From positions 1-20,229 of IMG/VR virus record IMGVR_UViG_3300032753_000206: a stretch of 20,229 bases of DNA; one strand, written 5' to 3'. The translations under genes and the position numbers were made by a program. The DNA comes from a virus. The notes under the pieces are model-generated. The model had not been told where the DNA came from. It worked only from the letters and a program-made list of their open reading frames with translations, and ran no database searches. Shown one piece after another: positions 1 through 7,489 of the stretch. Within the stretch, counting starts at the first letter, position 1, and every line of letters starts with the position of its first letter.

Positions 1-717
1 ATCTTTGGAGACGTGCCTGCGATCCACCAGACCCACTGGGTGAAGATGTCCGGTCTTCAGAAGGAGGCCTACGACAAGTTTGAGAGGGATGCCATTCTGG
101 AGTTGGAAAGGGTCTTTCTGGACGGATCAATGCCTGGGGTGAACTTGATTCGGTCTCGTCAGATCCTCTCCTGCCCTGAGATCTATGACATCAACAAGGG
201 AGAGCAGACTGCGAGGGATGCTCTGTTGGAACTCCAGGCTGCCGATCATATCCAAAGCGGCGACCCTTGGATGATCGGCTCGGCCTGCGTTCCTGAACAG
301 GAGAGGGTCGCCCGCTTTCTCAAGAAGCTCGGAATCGAAACTGGTCTGATGAACGGATCAACCTCTCAACCCCAGCGAGGCGAGCTGGATCGGAAGTTCC
401 GAGAGGGAATCCTCCAATGTCTCGTCGTCTCCTTCGAGGTCGGTTCCATCGGCTTCAACTGGCCGCACTGTAACCACGTAACCAACTTACATCAGTCGTA
501 TTTCCATGACGACTATGAGCAATTCTGGAAGCGAACCACCCGTGGAAAACGGACGCGACCAGTATTGATTGATAACATCGTCTACGAAGACACAATAGAG
601 GAAGCTGTCCTCGGTGTCTTGGTCAAGAAGATGGTGCTGTCAAACTCGGTTGATCCTACCAAACAGATAATCAATCTGTTTGGTAGGAAATCGAGGTTCT
701 CTGAGTTTACCAACTGA
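1..717 (+). CDS. SNF2-type superfamily 2 helicase, C-terminal part (5' end outside window)
   Basis: The frame is open from base 1, so only the C-terminal half of the gene is present (238 codons); a GTG at 13 is not a convincing start. The visible part is the second RecA-like helicase domain. The segment GIETGLMNGST (after WMIGSACVPEQ) matches the helicase C region. SFEVGSIGFNW (about 430-462) is motif V. QFWKRTTRGKR (520-552) is the arginine-finger motif VI, followed by VLIDNIVYEDTIEEAV, the usual SNF2 ending in which a TIEE element follows the last strand. Family knowledge: phage SNF2-like ATPases act as replication or recombination helicases on duplex or branched DNA. Its place at the head of the replication block supports that. 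The Walker A/B half lies upstream and cannot be checked. A strong hairpin lies in its last codons. Confidence 0.85.
   Translation: MFGDVPAIHQTHWVKMSGLQKEAYDKFERDAILELERVFLDGSMPGVNLIRSRQILSCPEIYDINKGEQTARDALLELQAADHIQSGDPWMIGSACVPEQERVARFLKKLGIETGLMNGSTSQPQRGELDRKFREGILQCLVVSFEVGSIGFNWPHCNHVTNLHQSYFHDDYEQFWKRTTRGKRTRPVLIDNIVYEDTIEEAVLGVLVKKMVLSNSVDPTKQIINLFGRKSRFSEFTN
654..688 (+). other. Perfect 15-bp inverted repeat inside the 3' end of the helicase gene
   Basis: Bases 654-668 (TCCTACCAAACAGAT) are the exact reverse complement of 674-688, leaving a 5-nt loop AATCA. The hairpin ends 29 nt before the helicase stop. No T-run follows directly; a short CTTTTCT lies about 30 nt further on. It could be an atypical terminator, a 3'-end stabiliser or an RNA processing site. 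Function is inferred; the repeat itself is certain. Confidence 0.75.
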
Positions 718-781
718 GACTTTTCTCGGTGGAAATCAGAGCGCATTCTACCTGAATCACTAACTGATAGGAACACGCATT

Positions 782-1423
782 ATGTCTGTGATTAACAATG
801 CTATTGCCCTCGCCGAACAATCTGCTCAAGCTGCTACCTCGACTCCCCCTCCCGCCGTCGTCCCCGTCACCGGAACCGCCGTGGCTGTCCCCGGTAAGCG
901 TCTGACGACCGATCAACGTATCGACGCCGGGTTCAGAGTGACGTTCGTGTCGTTCTCCGATTTGGGGACGATGACCTTGGGTAAGGAAAAGAAGCAGTTC
1001 GAGAAGCTGCATCTGATGCTCGAACTGTCTCAAGTCGAGGCTGGATGGGGTTTCCGCCTGGGTGACCCCGTGCGTTACATCCGTACCAGTGACGGCGTCC
1101 TGACCGACGATGGTCGGGTATTCGAGGACGAACTGGCCACGGCGAAGAAGATCGACCCGAAGTTGAAGGTCTACAACTCCTGGCGCATCCCGTTCACGCT
1201 GCTGACCGCAGTGCCGGATCATGCTCAAGGCGAGATGCTCGGGTTCACCACCAACTGGTCGTCCTTCAAGGAGTTCCAACCGTTCTTCGACAAGCTGGTC
1301 GAGAAGTTCGGTAAGGACGCCTCTGTTGAACTCAACCTGACCTGTCGGGTTGCCAAGAACAGCAAGGGCGATGAATACGGTGTTCCCGTGTTCGAACTGA
1401 TCGGCGAAGTCTCGCAAGACTAG
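782..1423 (+). CDS. Unrecognised 213-aa protein; ssDNA-binding protein candidate
   Basis: I do not recognise a family motif. The ATG at 782 is preceded by AGGA at 769-772 (9-nt spacing). The first 40 residues are Ala/Pro/Thr/Val-rich and look like a flexible arm. The rest has alternating hydrophobic strands and loops, with aromatic and basic residues (VTFVSFSDLG, NSWRIPFTLL, TNWSSFKEFQPFF), ending in an acidic tail (GEVSQD). A beta-rich core with a short acidic tail, between a helicase and the exonuclease/polymerase genes and followed by its own terminator, would suit a highly expressed ssDNA-binding protein. That is inference from position and composition only. The 64-nt gap before it (718-781) shows no convincing -35/-10 pair. 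Confidence 0.6.
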   Translation: MSVINNAIALAEQSAQAATSTPPPAVVPVTGTAVAVPGKRLTTDQRIDAGFRVTFVSFSDLGTMTLGKEKKQFEKLHLMLELSQVEAGWGFRLGDPVRYIRTSDGVLTDDGRVFEDELATAKKIDPKLKVYNSWRIPFTLLTAVPDHAQGEMLGFTTNWSSFKEFQPFFDKLVEKFGKDASVELNLTCRVAKNSKGDEYGVPVFELIGEVSQD

Positions 1424-1431
1424 CTCTCAAT

Positions 1432-1468
1432 CCAGGCCTCTTGTCCCACAAGAGGCCTGGACTCTTTT
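1432..1468 (+). terminator. Intrinsic terminator after the 782-1423 gene
   Basis: A perfect 13-bp GC-rich stem (1432-1444 with 1448-1460, CCAGGCCTCTTGT and its reverse complement), a 3-nt CCC loop, and then ACTCTTTT. It starts 9 nt after the stop at 1423 and ends 20 nt before the exonuclease ATG. It should separate expression of the upstream gene from the replication run; some read-through is likely because I see no clear promoter in the 20 nt that follow. Confidence 0.85.
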
Positions 1469-1487
1469 CAGAGTGCGAGAAATTACA

Positions 1488-2249
1488 ATGCTTAAGGTAA
1501 TAGACGCAAACAATTACATTCGCAGATTGATAGAGGCCGATGCTTCCGGTCTGCCCATGCGGAATCTTCTCACCGAAATAAAATCCTCCAAGGACGTTTG
1601 GGTCTTTGTCTGGGACGGTCGTAACGGCAACGAGCGCCGACGCAAACTCTATCCTGAGTACAAGATGAAGCGGAAGCTGCCCACGGAGGATATCTGGAGG
1701 GCAATGGATCTTTTCCGAGAGGTGCTCAGGCACTCCAAGGCAATTCAAGTCACCGTCCCCGAATATGATGCTGATGATGTCATCGCATCCCTGGTTCAGA
1801 ACTATGTGCAGCAAGTTCCTATTGAGATTCATTCAACTGATCGTGACCTTACTGCTCTCGGCGTTCATGTGGTTGGCTGTATTAACCCTAAAGCTCCTCC
1901 TGAGCTTATTCGTTTATACAAAGCAACGGTTGGAGACCCCTCGGACAACATCCCCGGCATCAAAGGCTTCGGGGAAAAGGCTTGGGCGTCCTGCGACAAG
2001 GACGAACTGCTAGAGTGGTACACCCGAGGCGTCACCTTAGCTTGCTCCGACCCAGAGGTTATCTCTGAAGCCTTCTCCATCGGCAAGGCTCACACCAATT
2101 GGCTGATAGAGAACGAGCAGCTCGCTCGAACCTTCTATGACATTGTCGGGTTCTTCCCCCCATCCCTTGAGCTCATCGAGCGTTATACCACGACTGGTAT
2201 TCCGAACGACACGGAGGTCTCGTCCATTCTCAGGAGCTTCCTATTATGA
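1488..2249 (+). CDS. 5'-3' exonuclease (PIN/FEN-type, T5 D15-like)
   Basis: A 253-residue nuclease of the flap endonuclease/5'-3' exonuclease family. It removes RNA primers and flaps during replication and resects ends. Metal-binding acidic residues are in the expected order: D6 (MLKVIDANN), D43 (VWDGRNG), the D94-A-D96-D97 cluster (PEYDADDV), D118/D120 (STDRDL) and D150/D153. GDPSDNIPGIKGFGEKAW (149-166) is the DNA-binding helix-3-turn-helix. The basic stretch ERRRKLYPEYKMKRK is the typical helical arch. I chose the ATG at 1488 over the in-frame GTG at 1473 because the protein then begins directly with the conserved MLKVIDANN; the SD (GAGA, 1477-1480) is weak. It ends in an ATGA overlap with the next gene and sits two genes before a polymerase that lacks its own 5' nuclease domain, so it probably supplies that activity in trans. 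Confidence 0.92.
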   Translation: MLKVIDANNYIRRLIEADASGLPMRNLLTEIKSSKDVWVFVWDGRNGNERRRKLYPEYKMKRKLPTEDIWRAMDLFREVLRHSKAIQVTVPEYDADDVIASLVQNYVQQVPIEIHSTDRDLTALGVHVVGCINPKAPPELIRLYKATVGDPSDNIPGIKGFGEKAWASCDKDELLEWYTRGVTLACSDPEVISEAFSIGKAHTNWLIENEQLARTFYDIVGFFPPSLELIERYTTTGIPNDTEVSSILRSFLL

Positions 2250-2719
2250 GTTACCCTGGATACAAGCCTGCCATGACCTTGGCGCAACGTCAGGAGAGGC
2301 ATCAGCAGTTCATCGCCGACTACCTCGCAGGCATGGACGCCCCGGAGATCGCCGCCAAGCACAAGGTTGTCGTCAGCCTGATCTACACCGTCCTGCGGAA
2401 CAACAAGGTCCAGATGCGCCCGAAGGGTTCGCACCCTCGTAAGCTCACGTCAGACAACGTGATTGAGATCCGCACGGCTTGCAAAGACTTGGACCTCTTG
2501 GCCAAGAAGCTGGGCATCTCCAGGCAATACCTTGTCCAGGTGCGAGCCAAGCAGGCTTGGGCCAAGCTCGATGTTCCAACCAGCCCTGGTAAGCGCGGGA
2601 AGCTCTCTGAACAGGACATCTCCGAGATTGCCCGATCCCAGGAAGATGCCAAGGAAGTCGCCCTCAAGTATGGAATCACCAGGGATTATGTCGTTCGGTT
2701 ACGGAGGATTGCAGCATGA
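2246..2719 (+). CDS. Small protein with three tandem helix-turn-helix units
   Basis: 157 residues with no catalytic motif that I can see. Three similar units are visible: about 21-53 (FIADYLAGMDAPEIAAKHKV, then VSLIYTVLRNN), 66-104 (KLTSDNVIEIRT, then LAKKLGISRQYLVQVRAK) and 119-157 (KLSEQDISEIARS, then ALKYGITRDYVVRLRR). Units 2 and 3 align almost position for position, with the LGISRQYL/YGITRDYV recognition-helix signature, so they look like an internal duplication. Basic Lys/Arg/Pro linkers separate them. It overlaps the exonuclease by ATGA and the polymerase by ATGA. Similar HTH arrays occur as the DNA-binding tails of phage homing endonucleases, so this could be a decayed or co-opted remnant, a regulator, or an origin- or DNA-binding accessory protein. 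No function is assigned. Confidence 0.8.
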   Translation: MSYPGYKPAMTLAQRQERHQQFIADYLAGMDAPEIAAKHKVVVSLIYTVLRNNKVQMRPKGSHPRKLTSDNVIEIRTACKDLDLLAKKLGISRQYLVQVRAKQAWAKLDVPTSPGKRGKLSEQDISEIARSQEDAKEVALKYGITRDYVVRLRRIAA

Positions 2720-5364
2720 CTTCGGTTCTTATCGATGCTCGGAATATCGAGATAAGCCTCCCAGGCTTGATAGCCTCAATGGCTTCGGCGAACATTGTGG
2801 GCATTGACCTGGAAACCGAGGACTCCAATCGACACGAAGGCTTGAATGCCTTCATGAAGACGGACTCCGAGGGGCACAAGGCAGGCAATCGACCCCTTGT
2901 GTTCGATACCCAGCGGACGACGATCTGCGGCTTGTCCATCTTCATTGATGGGAGCACGGAGGCCTATTACTTCAATCTCAACCACCTGGATGTCGAGAAT
3001 CGTATTCCTTGGCCCAAGGTTCTGATGGTCCTGGAAGCCATAAATCCTTCTGCTTGCTGGGTCGCCCACAATGCCATGTTCGAGCGGACGATGTTGAGGA
3101 ATTCCCTGGGCTTCGAATTCAAGAACCCCGTGATCTGCACCCTTCAGATGGCTGTGTCCGCCTACGGCTCCGATGAATACGACCCCAATGATTTCCAAGC
3201 CCTTCCCTTGGGACCTGTGTCAGCGCTCCTGGGCGACATCAACGTAGCCTTCTCCGATTATGACGGCAATCGTCAGACCATGACGGCTCAACAAGGCGAG
3301 CTGTTCCAGAAGTTCCTGGGTAAAGAGTCCGACGCCGCTCATTCCTACAACGGTTGGACCAAGACGATTGGTCGCCCCTATGGCTTGAAGCAGGCAGTCA
3401 AATACTGGTTTGGTTATGACATGCAGACCTTCGAGGAGACCTTGGCGGGTCGAGCACATATGGGTCAGCTCACAGGTGAGGAGACGTTGTCCTACGGCGC
3501 TGATGATGCTGTCTGGGCCGTCCAGCTCTATCACAAGCTCCTTGAATATATGCTGGCCACGAACCCAAAAGTGGTGAAAGCTTTCTTCCAGCAGGAGCTG
3601 CCTTGCGTTGAATATTACTCCGACGTTTGGTCGAAAGGTCTGCGGGTAAACCTTGAAGCCATCCAGGCCAAGCGCATTGAGGAACGTCACCTCTATGCCG
3701 AGACGTTGAGATCGATGCGGGCCTCGATCCGCTCGCTGTTGCCTTTCAAGTCAACACCTCACGAAGGTTTGATGAAGTACGACGCCCATTGGTATGAGAA
3801 GGGCTTCACCAAGTACCGGGACTCCATCACCAAATGGGCGACCCTTCCCGAGACCGAGGATGACACCATCGAGATTCTCAGGGTTCGTGGAGCAATTCCA
3901 ATCGCTCTTGCCAATGATCTAGGCAAGCCTGAACCAAAAGGTCTCTCGATTGCGCATTACATGCCAGTGCGGGTGTTGTTCTACGACCTCCTGGATCAGA
4001 AGCTGATCACCGACAAGGGCAAGACCCAGAGTGATGGTGAAGCCCGTGGAAAATTGATCGATAGGTTCCAGTCGCTCGACTCGGGTGCGAATACAAAAGA
4101 GCTTGGGCTTTCCCTATTGAGGGCCATGGGTGAACTCGCGTCCGTCGAACAACGCGCCAAGCTTTATCTGAACCCCTACAGTCAATTGACCGATCCCGAG
4201 ACGCAACGGATCTATCCCGTGATCTCCTCCAAGTTGGCGACACGTCGGACCTCGATCTCAACACCTAATGGTCAACAATTGGCCAAGCGTGGTGAAAGCA
4301 AATATGTTCGAGGCTTCTACCTGCCCGACCATGATGATCATGTGATCATCTCCGCAGACTGGTCGTCCATCGAACTGGTCATGCTCGCTGAACTCTCGCA
4401 AGACCCAGAGTTCAGGAAGGCTTTCGGCCAATTGCCCTACCAAGATTTGCACCTGGGCGCGACAGCAGCCTGTCTGGGTGTTGTCTGGGAATTCGTCACC
4501 GAGGATTACCTCAAGGGTCTCAAGAGCATGGACCCCAAGGATGTCGATCCCAGGATCTTGACTGATCTCAAGGGTGCAACGATGAAACCCTCGGCGGCGC
4601 TCAAATACTGGCGTACCGAGGTTGGAAAGAAGGCGAACTTCGGTTACTGGTATTCCGGCGCTCTGTCCGACGTGGGACAATCACTGGGCTGGACTTCCGA
4701 CCAGATGTGGGCAGCCGTCGAGGCTTATCGTGAGAGGTTCTCCGTCGCCGAGGAATGGCGCACGGACACCATCAGGTTCGCCCAGGAACATGGTTACATC
4801 CAACTCCCCGATGGTCATCGTCGGGTCAAGTATGAATGCACCCAGAAATGGGCCGAAGCTTTCCTGACCAAGTTCAACTGGTATGACCTCCGGGGTGTGT
4901 CGAACTTCGCTCGGACAGCAATGAAGTCGATCCAGACGAGGTCAGGCAACCAAACGGTCAATGCCATGATTCAAGGGTCATGCGCGGCGATGATGAAGCG
5001 TTCGATCCTTCGCATGAGGGATGCCATCAAGGCCAACGGCTGGACTGATCGGGACGTTCGGACCTTGATCCCCATCCATGATGAAATGCTCCTGTCGGTC
5101 CACAAGTCCTTGGTGGTCCCCGCCATCCAGATGATGCGTGAATGCATGTGCAAACCCGACATCATCTCAACGATGCCCTTGACTGTCGCGCCTGCCGTAG
5201 GCCGCACGTTCGAGCCTTACATCAAAGGCAACAAGAACACCCAGATCGAACTCGGCGAGTTGTCCGATGTCGGCTGCGTCTCCGAGACCCGTTGGGGTCA
5301 GGAAGCAAATGACGACGAGATCAAGCAAATCGTCGAGTGGATTTTTGAGAAGGAGGCTGCGTGA
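2716..5364 (+). CDS. DNA polymerase, family A, with 3'-5' proofreading domain
   Basis: The 882-residue replicative polymerase. N-terminal exonuclease: Exo I is GIDLETED (D31, E33), Exo II is HNAMFERT (E123 where Pol I has D424), Exo III is YGADD (Y260, D264). Polymerase: motif A is SADWSSIELVMLAELSQD (D548), motif B (O-helix) is WRTEVGKKANFGYWYSG (K638, F642), motif C is IPIHDEMLL (H788, D789, E790). Pol I has R712 after IEL in motif A; here it is Val. The leading O-helix Arg is one residue further from the Lys than in E. coli Pol I. F642 sits at the position of E. coli F762, which usually means discrimination against dideoxynucleotides. There is no N-terminal 5' nuclease domain; the separate gene at 1488 replaces it. 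It is coupled to its neighbours by ATGA upstream and TGATG downstream. Confidence 0.96.
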   Translation: MTSVLIDARNIEISLPGLIASMASANIVGIDLETEDSNRHEGLNAFMKTDSEGHKAGNRPLVFDTQRTTICGLSIFIDGSTEAYYFNLNHLDVENRIPWPKVLMVLEAINPSACWVAHNAMFERTMLRNSLGFEFKNPVICTLQMAVSAYGSDEYDPNDFQALPLGPVSALLGDINVAFSDYDGNRQTMTAQQGELFQKFLGKESDAAHSYNGWTKTIGRPYGLKQAVKYWFGYDMQTFEETLAGRAHMGQLTGEETLSYGADDAVWAVQLYHKLLEYMLATNPKVVKAFFQQELPCVEYYSDVWSKGLRVNLEAIQAKRIEERHLYAETLRSMRASIRSLLPFKSTPHEGLMKYDAHWYEKGFTKYRDSITKWATLPETEDDTIEILRVRGAIPIALANDLGKPEPKGLSIAHYMPVRVLFYDLLDQKLITDKGKTQSDGEARGKLIDRFQSLDSGANTKELGLSLLRAMGELASVEQRAKLYLNPYSQLTDPETQRIYPVISSKLATRRTSISTPNGQQLAKRGESKYVRGFYLPDHDDHVIISADWSSIELVMLAELSQDPEFRKAFGQLPYQDLHLGATAACLGVVWEFVTEDYLKGLKSMDPKDVDPRILTDLKGATMKPSAALKYWRTEVGKKANFGYWYSGALSDVGQSLGWTSDQMWAAVEAYRERFSVAEEWRTDTIRFAQEHGYIQLPDGHRRVKYECTQKWAEAFLTKFNWYDLRGVSNFARTAMKSIQTRSGNQTVNAMIQGSCAAMMKRSILRMRDAIKANGWTDRDVRTLIPIHDEMLLSVHKSLVVPAIQMMRECMCKPDIISTMPLTVAPAVGRTFEPYIKGNKNTQIELGELSDVGCVSETRWGQEANDDEIKQIVEWIFEKEAA

Positions 5365-5795
5365 TGTCAAACACGGGCAAAGACTCCGAGGCGTTCTTCG
5401 AACGCCACATTCAATCCCTGGGTAAGGAAGCTTATCTGGAGAGGAGGATCGACCTTGCACATGTTCGAGGTCTCAACCCTGGCATCAAGAACCTGCGGTT
5501 TCCTCCGCAGCCCTCGGATTACATCCTCACCTTGTACAAGGTGACGCATTACGTCGAGGTCAAGTCCTCGGTGAACAAGACAAGTTTTCCCTTCAGCCAA
5601 ATAGAACCCGAACAGCGGGCTGCGGCAAAGAAGGTGACGGCAGCGGGAGGAAGCTACATCTTCTTCCTTCATGCCCTAATAACCAACAGTTGGTACTGCG
5701 TCCCAGCGAAGTACATTCTGGACCTGATCAATGAAGGCAAAGGCTCTGTTAAATGGGAGGACCTAGAACGGTTTCTAGGAGATCCTTTATGGTAG
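5364..5795 (+). CDS. RecU-like / PD-(D/E)xK Holliday-junction-resolvase-type nuclease
   Basis: A 143-residue protein with the full PD-(D/E)xK pattern: E13 (SEAFFERHI), PSDYIL (D52), YVEVKSS (E65, K67), then FPFSQIEPEQ (Q84 in the RecU/Hjc position) and a strand-helix tail GGSYIFFLHAL. RecU-family enzymes cleave four-way junctions; related phage enzymes also act as general recombination or repair nucleases. The start is the ATG at 5364, with AAGGAGG at 5350-5356 and 7-nt spacing, the strongest SD in the block; a GTG at 5361 is too close. The stop of the polymerase overlaps it (TGATG). Context with gp46/47-like genes suggests recombination-dependent replication or branch resolution before packaging. 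It could instead be a restriction-like nuclease of the same fold. Confidence 0.75.
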   Translation: MSNTGKDSEAFFERHIQSLGKEAYLERRIDLAHVRGLNPGIKNLRFPPQPSDYILTLYKVTHYVEVKSSVNKTSFPFSQIEPEQRAAAKKVTAAGGSYIFFLHALITNSWYCVPAKYILDLINEGKGSVKWEDLERFLGDPLW

Positions 5796-6343
5796 ATAAG
5801 TATTATTCGGAATGCATGGTGGATATTGAGACGACGGGTTTGTTTCCTGATCGCTCGGCCATGATTCAATTGGCCGCAGTGCGGTTTGATCTTGAGACCA
5901 AAGAAGTTGACACTCGGTTCTTCTATCGCGCCTTGAAGATGCCACCTTGGCGCTTCTGGCAGGAGTCAACCTGGGACTGGTGGTCGGACAAACCTGAAAT
6001 CCTGACGGACATCGTTAGCCGGATGGAAGACCCCGCCGTCGTGATGCAAGACTTCTTCAACTGGTCAGTCGCCCAAGACGGTCCTGCTCCTCGGTTTTGG
6101 TCCAAGCCGCTTTCCTTCGACTTCCCTTTTGTCTCCTCGTACTTCCGAGATTTCGGTCTGAGCATGCCTTACAACTATTCCCAGGCGATGGACATGCGGT
6201 CCTTCATGCGGGGACGTTTAGGACTCAAGCAGTTCAAGGAACCAAAACCGGAATTCGTCGGCAACGCACACAACGCGCTCTCAGACACCATCCATCAGAT
6301 CAAAGTGCTCTTTGAGCATGAGGAGACCCTCAATGACCGTTAA
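5789..6343 (+). CDS. DnaQ-fold 3'-5' exonuclease (T4 DexA / Rv2179c-like)
   Basis: 184 residues with a complete DEDDh active site: D12 and E14 (MVDIETTGL), D111 (PLSFDFPFV), H161 and D166 (HNALSDT). The MVDIETTGL opening, the FWSKPLSFDFPF block and the Trp-rich middle (WRFWQESTWDWW) resemble the exonuclease A (DexA)/Rv2179c subgroup rather than polymerase epsilon-type subunits. Substrate could be ssDNA or RNA; some relatives are 3'-5' exoribonucleases. I chose the ATG at 5789 because AGGAG (5777-5781) lies 7 nt upstream; the upstream frame back to 5753 lies inside the previous gene. It overlaps that gene by 7 nt, so translation is probably coupled. Confidence 0.88.
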   Translation: MVDKYYSECMVDIETTGLFPDRSAMIQLAAVRFDLETKEVDTRFFYRALKMPPWRFWQESTWDWWSDKPEILTDIVSRMEDPAVVMQDFFNWSVAQDGPAPRFWSKPLSFDFPFVSSYFRDFGLSMPYNYSQAMDMRSFMRGRLGLKQFKEPKPEFVGNAHNALSDTIHQIKVLFEHEETLNDR

Positions 6344-6548
6344 GATTTCCCTCTACCTTCATGGAAAACAGGAGGCCATCTGCTTGGACCTCCCAATTCA
6401 AGCGGACTCCGAGAGCCTCCTCCAGTTTCGGAAGAAGCTCCTCGACAGCGAGAACATCACCTTGATGTCTTCGTCGGGAGACGTTCTCTGGGTCGATACA
6501 TCAGCCCTCGTGGCTTTCCAATTAACAACTGCTCAAGGGAGCGCATGA
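6333..6548 (+). CDS. Small hypothetical protein (71 aa)
   Basis: I do not recognise it. The ATG at 6333 follows AGGAG (6321-6325) by 7 nt and overlaps the end of the exonuclease gene by 11 nt. The stop overlaps the next ATG (ATGA at 6545). The protein opens with MTVKISLYLHGKQEAICLDL. It has alternating strand-like segments and one amphipathic helix around LLQFRKKLLD, and looks like a small alpha/beta or beta-barrel domain with no cysteines beyond one and no signal or membrane segment. The exact overlaps on both sides make it very likely a real gene. Position before the Mre11/Rad50 pair hints at an accessory role, but nothing in the sequence proves it. Confidence 0.7.
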   Translation: MTVKISLYLHGKQEAICLDLPIQADSESLLQFRKKLLDSENITLMSSSGDVLWVDTSALVAFQLTTAQGSA

Positions 6549-7489
6549 TGAAAATCAACATCCTCGGTGATGTTCACCTTGGCCGAGTTTTCAAGAACGG
6601 CGTCCCGCTTCACCGTCGTGGTGAGCGGGAGAAGTCGATCTTCGACCAATTCTGCCTTGAACTCCAAACCGACTGCGATGTCCTGATCCAGGTCGGTGAC
6701 ATCTTCGACAAGCATCGAGTCGATCTCAATGTGGTACTCGACACATCCATTGCCATTGGGGTCTACGCCAAGGCTCAACCCCAGAAGCAGTTCTATTTCC
6801 TCCGAGGCAACCATGATGCCTCCAGGGACATGGAGAAGGTCAGCAGCTTCGATGTGCTGAGACACCTCTGCGCTGGCAACTCGAATGTCTTCTTCATCAC
6901 GGACAAGCCGACCTATGTGGTCCTTGATCCCGAGACGACCATTCTGATGTTGCCTTGGCACCCCGTGAAGTCCTCGGTCGAGATGATCTCCACCTGTCTA
7001 GGCCCTGCTGAGATCGTCGTTGGTCATTGGGATCACATGGTCGTCAAGGATGACCACAACATGATCCCACTGGACCACCTGAAACAACTCACCAAGTGTG
7101 TCGCTTCAGGACATGACCATGTGGCTCGTGTCTATAAGCACGAGAAGATGGTGGTCAATATCGTTGGCTCCATGCAACCTCTGACCCATGCGGAAGACCC
7201 CAATGGCAACCTATATATCACCAGGACCTTGGCTGAGTTCTCGGCCCTTGACCCGGGAGACTATCGAAACAAATGTGTCCGAATCCTCCTGGCTGATGGG
7301 GAGCTACCCCCATCAGACGTTGACTGTCTCCAACTTACCTTCAAGAAGGTCGGGCAGGACGAAGGACTCGAGGTTGATTTCGATGACGCCTTCGACATGA
7401 ATAAGCTCTTTGATGAGGTCACCACAGGTCTGGATGCTGACACCATCGAAGCTTTGAACGCCAAATGGCAAGAGGTCCGACATGCTTAA
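6545..7489 (+). CDS. Mre11/SbcD-type nuclease subunit (T4 gp47-like)
   Basis: A 314-residue calcineurin-like phosphoesterase with all Mre11 metal motifs in order: GDVHLG (D9, H11), GDIFD (D52), GNHD (N89, H90, D91), GHWDH (H161) and SGHDH (H190, H192). It is the nuclease half of the gp46/gp47 complex, which processes DNA ends to load recombinases in recombination-dependent replication; it works with the ATPase encoded next. The start ATG at 6545 overlaps the previous stop (ATGA); a second ATG follows at 6548. The C-terminal acidic region (about 260-314: VDFDDAFDMNKLFDEV) is where the family caps and binds the Rad50 partner. It overlaps the partner gene by 8 nt, giving coupled, near-equal synthesis. 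Confidence 0.95.
   Translation: MMKINILGDVHLGRVFKNGVPLHRRGEREKSIFDQFCLELQTDCDVLIQVGDIFDKHRVDLNVVLDTSIAIGVYAKAQPQKQFYFLRGNHDASRDMEKVSSFDVLRHLCAGNSNVFFITDKPTYVVLDPETTILMLPWHPVKSSVEMISTCLGPAEIVVGHWDHMVVKDDHNMIPLDHLKQLTKCVASGHDHVARVYKHEKMVVNIVGSMQPLTHAEDPNGNLYITRTLAEFSALDPGDYRNKCVRILLADGELPPSDVDCLQLTFKKVGQDEGLEVDFDDAFDMNKLFDEVTTGLDADTIEALNAKWQEVRHA

Noticed and set aside
718-781. Gap between helicase and the next gene searched for a promoter
   Set aside because: No -35/-10 pair with acceptable spacing; only a Shine-Dalgarno was seen.
707-1417. 236-codon open frame on the - strand
   Set aside because: It is fully antisense to the 782-1423 gene, has Arg/Gly-rich shadow composition and no ribosome binding site.
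4332-4349. 8-bp inverted repeat GATGATCA/TGATCATC in the polymerase gene
   Set aside because: It is short, internal to a conserved coding stretch just before motif A, and easily explained by the codons for Asp-His-Asp and Val-Ile-Ile.
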